9,167 nt of DNA, taken from Porticoccaceae bacterium UBA1989. GTDB taxonomy: Bacteria > Pseudomonadota > Gammaproteobacteria > Pseudomonadales > Porticoccaceae. The notes under the pieces are model-generated. The model saw nothing but the letters and a program-made list of their open reading frames with translations, was not told where the DNA came from and searched no databases. The DNA lies in assembly GCA_002335945.1 (NCBI GenBank), contig DDDD01000015.1:1-9167 (forward strand), in the 5' to 3' direction. This document shows positions 1 to 5,532 of the stretch, piece by piece. The position numbers were made by a program, and so were the translations under genes. How positions within the stretch are numbered: position 1 is the stretch's first letter; the number at the start of each line of letters is the position of its first letter.

Positions 1-581
1 ACCCGCAAGTCCTGAGACTGGCCATTGCCCACTGGAATCACCAGAATGCCGTCTGGCGCCATCTGGCGTAACAGGCCCTCTGGTATTGCTTGAGGTGCGG
101 CGGTGGTGATAATGCCATCATAAGGGGCGTGTTTATCCCAACCAAAGCTGCCGTCGGACAGCTCAGCAGTAATATTATTCAAACCCAGTTTTCGGAAGCG
201 ATCTTTGGCCTTTCTAAGCAGGGGGTCAATACGCTCAACGGTACAGACCTCATCTACAAGCTGAGACAGAATAGTAGTTTGATAGCCAGAGCCTGTACCA
301 ATCTCAAGTACCTTTTTGAGTGGCCCCGCACTGAGCAGTATTTCGGTCATGCGCGCGACAATATAGGGCCGCGACAATGTCTGGGAATAGCCGATCGGCA
401 AAGCCGTATCTTCGTAGGCCTTGTGAGACAGAGCTTCATCAAGAAATATATGCCTGGGAGTCATGCGAATAACATCAAGCACCGCTTGATTGGCGATACC
501 CTGATCAATCAGTCTTTGAATTAATCGCTCACGGGTTCGCTGGGAGGTCATGCCAACACCAGCTAGTTCGATCGAGTTCAC
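1..581 (-). CDS. pcm: Protein-L-isoaspartate O-methyltransferase, 3'-truncated by window edge
   Basis: Pcm is a cytosolic repair enzyme that methylates L-isoaspartyl residues in aged proteins using SAM, so they can revert to aspartate. The visible 193 residues cover most of the family's roughly 210; the C-terminus lies left of the window. Seen in the translation: an N-terminal MTSQRTRERLIQRL stretch almost identical to pseudomonad Pcm as I remember it, a TALPIGYSQTLSRP segment (residues 59-72) around the catalytic serine region, and SAM motif I VLEIGTGSGYQT (91-102). I chose the GTG at 581 because a strong AGGGG lies 6 bases before it. An in-frame ATG at 551, ten codons later, has a weak ribosome site but matches the start of several relatives. 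In many gammaproteobacteria surE sits directly upstream; here truD does. The family call is secure and the start is less so. Confidence 0.95.
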   Translation of the reverse strand, partial: MNSIELAGVGMTSQRTRERLIQRLIDQGIANQAVLDVIRMTPRHIFLDEALSHKAYEDTALPIGYSQTLSRPYIVARMTEILLSAGPLKKVLEIGTGSGYQTTILSQLVDEVCTVERIDPLLRKAKDRFRKLGLNNITAELSDGSFGWDKHAPYDGIITTAAPQAIPEGLLRQMAPDGILVIPVGNGQSQDLR

Positions 582-587
582 CCAATT

Positions 588-592
588 CCCCT
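588..592 (-). promoter_or_regulatory. Ribosome binding site of pcm (supports the GTG start)
   Basis: AGGGG on the minus strand, 6 bases before the GTG at 581-579. The downstream in-frame ATG at 551-549 has nothing comparable in front of it, so this site favours the longer Pcm form, beginning MNSIELAGVG and continuing into MTSQ. Confidence 0.55.
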
Positions 593-661
593 GTAATGTA
601 CGCCCATCATAAAGGCCGTTAAAAAGGTCTAACAATTAGTCTAGTAAATGGTCTGTTTATA

Positions 662-697
662 CAAGCAAAAGCTGGCTGAAAGCCCCATTATTGCTTG
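662..697 (-). repeat. Nested inverted repeat just downstream of truD
   Basis: On the minus strand CAAGCAA (697-691) pairs with TTGCTTG (668-662), a perfect 7-bp outer stem. Inside it GGCT (684-681) and AGCC (677-674) form a 4-bp stem around a 3-base loop, with unpaired bases between the two stems. It begins 12 bp after the truD stop. No run of T follows on the minus strand, so it is not a standard intrinsic terminator. It might stabilise the 3' end of the upstream mRNA, or be chance. Confidence 0.4.
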
Positions 698-709
698 GCC
701 GGTAATATA

Positions 710-1738
710 TCACAGGGCTTCAAATTTCGGGCGAAATAATTCCGCCACTTCGCGCAACAATGCCGTTGCAAAACAGCCGCTGGGCAAGGAAAAACTGAGG
801 GTCAGGCATTCATTCTCGGACCAGCTTGCATGTAAATTTTCGGGCTTTAAGAGCAGATTACGGCGCTCCTGCTTAAGACCGGCATGCTCTAACGCATAGC
901 ACCAGCCCTGCCAATCAGCTAACACCTCAGTTTCCAGAAGCGCACTGTCGGCACTGGCATTAGAGCGCCCTCTTCCCCACAGCGGTCCCGTCTGATCACT
1001 CAGGTCACCGCGCTCAATAGTTTTAGCCACCACTAAATTAAACAGCCAAGAGCGGGCAGCAGAGAGATAGATCCCAGTACCATGGCGGTTGCCCTTGAGC
1101 TGGTCAGCGGCAATTAGCCTCTGTGCTTCATGGAGATTACCACCATCGTGGCCAAATCGTTGCTCGGCAAAATAGTTGGGAACACCGCGCTGCTCTATCA
1201 ATGATAGCCGCTCTGCCACTATGACTGGGTCAGCCTTAAAGTCCCGCAGAACAAGTTTGAACTGATTGCCCTGATGCATGCCACGGCGCAATTTTTTATT
1301 GTGCCGAGCACTGGTAATAATTTCAAAATCATCATGCTGTAACTGGGCAATATCCAACTCGCGACCTGGAATATGCAGGCTGTACCACTGAGTAGTGACG
1401 GCAAAACGGTCTTTCATTCCGCAGTAACCCACATCATTGCGTTTAAGACCCGCTAACGTAGCCAGCAAACCCGCCACCCAGGTGGTATTTTGGTCGCGCT
1501 TACGGATATGCACTAATAGGTGCTCGCCTTCGCCACTGGGCTGAAGATCAATTATTTCATCGACTTGAAAATCTTCTAGCTGGCTTCTAAACATTGCCCG
1601 CCCTAAAGGCTCGCCAAATAGGCGCGGCATACGATGAAAATCAAACTGATTGCTTTTATCCGCGGAGAGTTCGTTCATAGAAGATTTGGTCACAGACGGC
1701 TCGGTCATAGAAGGCGCATTCACAGACGGCCCAGTCAA
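710..1738 (-). CDS. truD: tRNA pseudouridine(13) synthase TruD
   Basis: TruD converts U13 of certain tRNAs, notably tRNA-Glu, to pseudouridine. At 342 residues it is close to E. coli TruD (349). Seen: FGEPLG (41-46), EDFQVDEI (55-62), CGMKDRFAVT (106-115) with the presumed catalytic aspartate at D110, RHNKKLRRG (145-153), GVPNYFAEQRFG (185-196), LSAARSWLFN (225-234) and LPSGCFATALLRE (318-330). The longest reading starts at a TTG in a TTGA overlap with the ispF stop, which suggests translational coupling. In-frame ATGs lie at 1708, 1678 and 1630 (residues 11, 21 and 37). The first 20-30 residues are a decapeptide repeat outside the conserved domain, so the true start is uncertain; 1678 gives a more family-like N-terminus. 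The function call is secure. Confidence 0.95.
   Translation of the reverse strand: MTGPSVNAPSMTEPSVTKSSMNELSADKSNQFDFHRMPRLFGEPLGRAMFRSQLEDFQVDEIIDLQPSGEGEHLLVHIRKRDQNTTWVAGLLATLAGLKRNDVGYCGMKDRFAVTTQWYSLHIPGRELDIAQLQHDDFEIITSARHNKKLRRGMHQGNQFKLVLRDFKADPVIVAERLSLIEQRGVPNYFAEQRFGHDGGNLHEAQRLIAADQLKGNRHGTGIYLSAARSWLFNLVVAKTIERGDLSDQTGPLWGRGRSNASADSALLETEVLADWQGWCYALEHAGLKQERRNLLLKPENLHASWSENECLTLSFSLPSGCFATALLREVAELFRPKFEAL
1649..1738 (-). repeat. 30-bp imperfect tandem repeat at the truD 5' end
   Basis: Three in-frame 30-base units are seen on the minus strand: 1738-1709, 1708-1679 and a decayed 1678-1649. Units 1 and 2 match at 21 of 30 bases by my count, sharing the core CCGTCTGTGA and the end TCT; unit 3 matches unit 2 at about 16 of 30. 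They encode (L/M)TGPSVNAPS, MTEPSVTKSS and MNELSADKSN. Each unit starts with a possible initiation codon (TTG, ATG, ATG). The repeat lies at the ispF/truD junction, ahead of the conserved TruD domain. Confidence 0.75.
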
Positions 1739-2211
1739 GATACGGCACTTAACAGAACCACAGCATGGCAGGCGATACCTTCCTGTCGACCGGCAAAGCC
1801 AAGCTTTTCAGTGGTGGTAGCCTTGATGTTAATCTGGCTGATATCAGCCCCCATATCTGCAGCCAAATTAAGGCGCATCTTTTCAAGGTGGGGTGCCATT
1901 TTCGGGCTTTCGGCGACTATCGTAATATCCCCATTACCTAACGCATAACCTGCTTTATTCATCATCCCCACCACCACTGCCAGTAGGTCGCGGCTATTAC
2001 TGCCTTTATAGGCAGCATCGGTATCCGGAAAGTGCTGACCTATATCACCTAGCGCCAGTGCACCGAGCAAAGCATCGATCAGTGCGTGAATTAATACATC
2101 GCCATCAGAATGAGCGACAAATGCGCGGTTAAAGGGGATGGTTACCCCACCCAATATCAGCGCATTACCCTCGCCAAAAGCATGTACATCGTAACCATGT
2201 CCTATACGCAT
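1735..2211 (-). CDS. ispF: 2-C-methyl-D-erythritol 2,4-cyclodiphosphate synthase
   Basis: IspF carries out the fifth step of the MEP isoprenoid pathway, cyclising CDP-methylerythritol 2-phosphate to the cyclodiphosphate with release of CMP. At 158 residues it has the family's usual length. Seen: the metal ligands D8 and H10 in GYDVH and H42 in AHSDGDVLIH; GDIGQHFPDTD (55-65); and near the C-terminus TTTEKLGFAGRQEGIA, almost the same as E. coli. The ATG at 2211 shares its first base with the ispD TAA stop, and a full AGGAGG lies 7 bases upstream inside ispD, so expression of the two consecutive pathway genes is probably coupled. The stop overlaps the first possible truD start by 4 bases. Confidence 0.98.
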   Translation of the reverse strand: MRIGHGYDVHAFGEGNALILGGVTIPFNRAFVAHSDGDVLIHALIDALLGALALGDIGQHFPDTDAAYKGSNSRDLLAVVVGMMNKAGYALGNGDITIVAESPKMAPHLEKMRLNLAADMGADISQINIKATTTEKLGFAGRQEGIACHAVVLLSAVS

Positions 2212-2921
2212 TATTCTGCCTCCTGATTTTTCATAATTGCCTCGGCAATCACCAAATCTTCTCGACGGGTAATTTTTATATTATCCTGCCGACCTTCGAT
2301 AACGATGGCCTGCAAACCTGCATATTCAATGGCTGAGGCTTCGTCTGTGGGGATTTTTTTATTGTCCAACATGCTCTGCATGGCTTCCTGCAACAGGCCG
2401 TAACGAAACATCTGAGGGGTCTGTGCGGCGCGATATTCGGCGCGATTGACGGTGCTGACAATATCACCCTGAGGCGTAACAAGCTTCAATGTGTCATTAA
2501 TCGGTGCCGCGAGAATACCGCCCACAGCATGATTGCCCACCTCATTAATTAACTTGCCGATACTGGCCGGTGTAATGCAGGGGCGTGCCATATCATGCAC
2601 CAGCACCCAGTCATCCTTATGGGCTTGGTCATGTATTGCCACCAATCCATTGAGCACCGAATGGGCACGTTGATCACCACCAGCCACCAAACGGACGCGA
2701 GGGTTTTCAATCACGGGCACTTTGGACCAGTAACCAGAGCTAATGTCGCAGGGACAAATAATCGCCTCAATCACCGGAATACTCAACAGCCGACTCAATG
2801 TGTGCTGAGCCACCAAACCGCCGTTTAAATAATGGAACTGCTTGGGAATATCCGCAGAAAAACGTTTTCCCGTTCCTGCGGCAGGCACGATGGCCCAGTA
2901 TTTGGGTGATTGTTTATTCAA
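2211..2921 (-). CDS. ispD: 2-C-methyl-D-erythritol 4-phosphate cytidylyltransferase
   Basis: IspD transfers CMP from CTP to methylerythritol 4-phosphate, the third step of the MEP pathway. At 236 residues it matches E. coli IspD in length. Seen: the nucleotide-binding loop VPAAGTGKRF (12-21) with R20, K27 in IPKQF, GGDQRAHSVLNGL (81-93), VHDMARP (108-114), R160, AAQTPQMF (165-172), PTDEASAIEYAG (191-202) and GRQDNIKIT (210-218) with K216. The usual VHDAARP carries Met in place of the first Ala. The start must be the TTG at 2921: an in-frame TGA lies a few codons upstream and the next internal Met is residue 111. The gene overlaps the ftsB end by 8 bases and has no close ribosome site (AGAGG is about 12 bases away), so translation probably depends on ftsB. 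Confidence 0.97.
   Translation of the reverse strand: MNKQSPKYWAIVPAAGTGKRFSADIPKQFHYLNGGLVAQHTLSRLLSIPVIEAIICPCDISSGYWSKVPVIENPRVRLVAGGDQRAHSVLNGLVAIHDQAHKDDWVLVHDMARPCITPASIGKLINEVGNHAVGGILAAPINDTLKLVTPQGDIVSTVNRAEYRAAQTPQMFRYGLLQEAMQSMLDNKKIPTDEASAIEYAGLQAIVIEGRQDNIKITRREDLVIAEAIMKNQEAE
2219..2224 (-). promoter_or_regulatory. Strong ribosome binding site for ispF
   Basis: A perfect AGGAGG on the minus strand lies within the last codons of ispD, 7 bases before the ispF ATG (2211-2209). It is the best Shine-Dalgarno match I saw in the window and fixes the ispF start. Confidence 0.85.
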
Positions 2922-3273
2922 GGTTAAGTGCTGCCTCTGGTATCAGGCTCTCAGTTTTGTTCTTGTTCCCTGCCTCAGGGGCATGCTGTAAAACGCGATC
3001 GTCTTTATCAATCACTAAGTAAAAGATTTCGCCGTCTTTAATCATGCCTAAATCTTTTCGCGCTTTCTCTTCAATGGAATCGAGATTGGTTTTTAAACTC
3101 TCAACCTCTTGAGCAATTTGCTTATTACGTAACCTGAGCTTTTTATTTTCGATCCGCTGCTCTTCAACCTTCTTATCGAGCTCCGCTTTATGGGCGAGAC
3201 TACCCTCACCAACCCATAGTCGAAACTGCAGGCCAGCAAGGAAAACAATAAGTATTATCAGCAACCAGCGCAT
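2914..3273 (-). CDS. ftsB: Cell division protein FtsB
   Basis: FtsB is a small bitopic inner-membrane protein that joins FtsL and FtsQ in the divisome and helps activate septal peptidoglycan synthesis. Seen: a very short cytoplasmic end, a membrane segment at about residues 3-20 (LLIILIVFLAGLQFRLW), a charged heptad-rich coiled coil at about 27-66, and the conserved membrane-distal EEKARKDLGMIKDGEIFYLV (68-87). The 119 residues exceed E. coli FtsB (about 103); the excess is a polar tail after residue 90, apparently disordered. The ATG at 3273 has only a weak ribosome site but places the membrane segment at the N-terminus as expected. Position between eno and ispD is the standard context and supports the name. 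Confidence 0.95.
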   Translation of the reverse strand: MRWLLIILIVFLAGLQFRLWVGEGSLAHKAELDKKVEEQRIENKKLRLRNKQIAQEVESLKTNLDSIEEKARKDLGMIKDGEIFYLVIDKDDRVLQHAPEAGNKNKTESLIPEAALNLE

Positions 3274-3320
3274 CTGCTTATTCTATGCCGTTTAGCAAGG
3301 GAGATGCCATAACCATCAAA

Positions 3321-4613
3321 TCAGGACTTAAATTCAGCACGGCCACGATAGGGCGCGACGCTGTTGCCGAGCTCTGCTTCAATACGCAGCAAACGGTTAT
3401 ATTTAGCAACACGGTCTGAGCGGCACAGAGAGCCAGTCTTAATCTGACCCGCAGCCGTAGCAACTGCCAAATCAGCAATAGTCGTGTCTTCGGTCTCACC
3501 AGAACGGTGAGAAATAACCACGCTGTAACCAGCTTCTTTGGCCATAGCAATGGCATCCAATGTCTCTGACAGCGTACCAATCTGATTAAACTTAATCAGA
3601 ATTGAGTTAGCCACACCCAGTTCAATACCGCGACTTAGAATGCTGGTATTGGTAACGAACAGGTCATCACCGACAAGCTGGCAGCGATCGCCAAGTTTTT
3701 CAGTTTGGTATTTCCAGCCATCCCAATCAGATTCGTCGAGACCATCTTCAATAGAGATAATGGGATACTGATCGCAGAGCGAGGCCAAGAAATCACTAAA
3801 GCCATCGGCACTGTAAATTTTACCTTCACCGGCAAGATTGTATTGCCCGTCTTTATAAAATTCCGACGCGGCGCAATCCAATGCCAGAGTCACATCTTCA
3901 CCCAGCTTGTAACCAGCGGCTTCAGTAGCTTCTTTAATAACAGCCAGCGCTTCTGCATTGGAAGATAGGTCCGGGGCAAAACCACCCTCATCACCCACAG
4001 CAGTATTCAGGCCTTTGGCACTTAATACTTTTCTTAGGGCATGAAAAATTTCTGCGCCAACCTGCAAGGCTTCAGCAAAACTTTTCGCCGCAACTGGCTG
4101 CACCATAAACTCTTGGATATCGACATTGTTGTCAGCGTGTTCGCCGCCATTGATAATATTCATCATGGGAACGGGCATGCTGTACTGACCCGCGGTGCCA
4201 TTTAACTCTGCAATATGGGCATAAAGAGGCATGCCTTTGTCTTGGGCTGCAGCTTTAGCGGCGGCAAGAGACACGGCCAAAATAGCATTGGCACCCAAGG
4301 TGGCTTTGTTGTCTGTGCCATCGGCATCGATCATCGCCTGGTCTAGGGCACGCTGGTCTGCGGCATCTGTACCAAGCAGTAATGACTTAATAGTGGTGTT
4401 GATATTGTTAACGGCGGTAAGTACACCTTTGCCAAGATAGCGCCCCTTGTCACCGTCGCGCAGTTCTAGCGCTTCTCGAGAACCGGTTGAGGCTCCTGAG
4501 GGTGAGCAGGCTGTTCCGACGATGCCATTTTCTAAGATTACGTCTGCCTGTACTGTAGGGTTGCCGCGCGAGTCTAGAATCTCAAAGGCTCGAATATCTG
4601 CAATGTTGCTCAT
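3321..4613 (-). CDS. eno: Enolase (phosphopyruvate hydratase)
   Basis: Enolase interconverts 2-phosphoglycerate and phosphoenolpyruvate in glycolysis and gluconeogenesis; in many proteobacteria it is also part of the RNA degradosome. The 430 residues are close to E. coli (432). All expected active-site residues are seen at near-standard positions: E168 (IQEFM), E209 (GDEGGF), metal ligands D246 (LALDCAAS), E289 (ISIEDG) and D316 (GDDLFVT), K341 (LIKFNQIG), and SHRSGETED (368-376). The N-terminus, IRAFEILDSRGNPT after an initial MSNIAD, is typical, and a GGAG 10 bases before the ATG supports the start. It is separated from kdsA by 65 bp and from ftsB by 47 bp; neither spacer shows a terminator. 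Confidence 0.99.
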   Translation of the reverse strand: MSNIADIRAFEILDSRGNPTVQADVILENGIVGTACSPSGASTGSREALELRDGDKGRYLGKGVLTAVNNINTTIKSLLLGTDAADQRALDQAMIDADGTDNKATLGANAILAVSLAAAKAAAQDKGMPLYAHIAELNGTAGQYSMPVPMMNIINGGEHADNNVDIQEFMVQPVAAKSFAEALQVGAEIFHALRKVLSAKGLNTAVGDEGGFAPDLSSNAEALAVIKEATEAAGYKLGEDVTLALDCAASEFYKDGQYNLAGEGKIYSADGFSDFLASLCDQYPIISIEDGLDESDWDGWKYQTEKLGDRCQLVGDDLFVTNTSILSRGIELGVANSILIKFNQIGTLSETLDAIAMAKEAGYSVVISHRSGETEDTTIADLAVATAAGQIKTGSLCRSDRVAKYNRLLRIEAELGNSVAPYRGRAEFKS

Positions 4614-4678
4614 GTACTTAGTTCTCCATTAGGTGAATATTGAGTAAAACGGTTATCTGAGGATGTTAAATTTTCTAC
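4614..4678 (-). promoter_or_regulatory. kdsA-eno spacer with a weak candidate promoter
   Basis: This AT-rich 65-bp spacer carries, on the minus strand, TTAACA, a 5 of 6 match to the -35 consensus. However, 17 bases on the hexamer is TACTCA, a poor -10; TTTACT at 15-base spacing matches better. It also contains the eno ribosome site GGAG. An internal promoter for a highly expressed glycolytic gene would be reasonable, but the sequence evidence is slight. Confidence 0.2.
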
Positions 4679-5530
4679 TTATAAAATATTTAAATCAGGC
4701 TGAGACTTTATCAAGTCATCAAAGGCTTTCATTTGCGCTAAAAAGGGTTCGAGCTTATCCAGCGGCAGTGCGCTAGGACCATCGCATAGGGCCTGATCAG
4801 GATGTGGATGGGCCTCTAAAAACAACCCAGCCAGACCCACAGAAATGCCCGCACGCCCAAGCTCAGCAACCTGATGGCGACGACCACCAGAGGCATCTCC
4901 CAGTGGGTCACGGCATTGCAGCGCATGGGTCACATCAAAGATCAGGGGTAAACCACCACTGACTTCTTTCATGGTTCTAAAACCCAGCATATCAACCACT
5001 AGGTTGTCGTAACCCATGCAGGTGCCGCGTTCGCAAAGCATGATTTTCTCATTGCCACATTCACGGAATTTGTCGACGATATTGCCCATCTGGCCCGGGC
5101 TTAAAAACTGTGGTTTTTTAATATTGATAACAGCATCGGTTGCAGCCATGGCCTTAACCAGATCTGTTTGCCGAGCTAAAAATGCCGGCAGCTGAATAAT
5201 GTCGCAAACTTCTGCCACAGGTGCCGCCTGATCGATCTCATGCACATCGGTAATCAGAGGAATATTAAAGGTACTTTTAATCTCTTGGAAGATTTTCAGA
5301 CCCTCATCAATACCTGGGCCACGGTATGAATGAATAGACGAGCGATTGGCCTTATCGAAGGAGGCCTTAAACACATAGGGAATACCCAACTTCTCAGTAA
5401 CACGCACATAGGCTTCGGCAATTTGCATAGCCATGTCACGGGATTCCAAAACATTCATACCACCAAAAAGTACCATGGGGGCATCGTTACTTACACCAAT
5501 ATCCGCTACATTAATTGTGACTGAGCCCAT
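4679..5530 (-). CDS. kdsA: 3-deoxy-8-phosphooctulonate synthase (KDO-8-P synthase)
   Basis: KdsA condenses phosphoenolpyruvate with arabinose 5-phosphate to form KDO 8-phosphate, the committed step to the KDO sugar of lipopolysaccharide; its presence indicates a Gram-negative cell. The 283 residues match the family. Seen: GGMNVLES (23-30) with Asn at 26, where metal-dependent members have Cys, so this belongs to the metal-independent E. coli-like class; TDVHE; QLPAFLARQTDL; FDVTHALQCRDP; E239; and CDGPSALPL with D250. The family's EAHPDP reads EAHPHP here (H243). The ATG at 5530 lies 2 bp after the pyrG stop, with AGGA inside the pyrG end 8 bases upstream, so the two are probably co-translated from one mRNA. 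Confidence 0.98.
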   Translation of the reverse strand: MGSVTINVADIGVSNDAPMVLFGGMNVLESRDMAMQIAEAYVRVTEKLGIPYVFKASFDKANRSSIHSYRGPGIDEGLKIFQEIKSTFNIPLITDVHEIDQAAPVAEVCDIIQLPAFLARQTDLVKAMAATDAVINIKKPQFLSPGQMGNIVDKFRECGNEKIMLCERGTCMGYDNLVVDMLGFRTMKEVSGGLPLIFDVTHALQCRDPLGDASGGRRHQVAELGRAGISVGLAGLFLEAHPHPDQALCDGPSALPLDKLEPFLAQMKAFDDLIKSQPDLNIL

Positions 5531-5532
5531 AC

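Larger units (their letters stand above)
582..709 (-). other. truD-pcm intergenic spacer, where surE is commonly found
   Basis: This 128-bp stretch holds no plausible gene on either strand. It contains a nested inverted repeat (662-697), a TATAAA hexamer on the minus strand (656-661) that could be a -10 element but has no good -35 at normal spacing, and the pcm ribosome site. In many gammaproteobacteria surE lies between truD and pcm; no fragment of it is recognisable here. A separate pcm promoter in this spacer is possible but unproven. Confidence 0.5.

Noticed and set aside
90..524. 144-codon open frame on the plus strand at the left edge
   Set aside because: It is the reverse strand of pcm, whose minus-strand translation gives a clear SAM motif and strong similarity to known Pcm.
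1634..1948. 104-codon plus-strand frame across the truD/ispF junction, with a repeated HRR motif and a hydrophobic stretch
   Set aside because: The HRR repeats are the antisense reading of the truD 30-bp tandem repeat, and the rest is antisense to ispF; no ribosome site or family match supports it.
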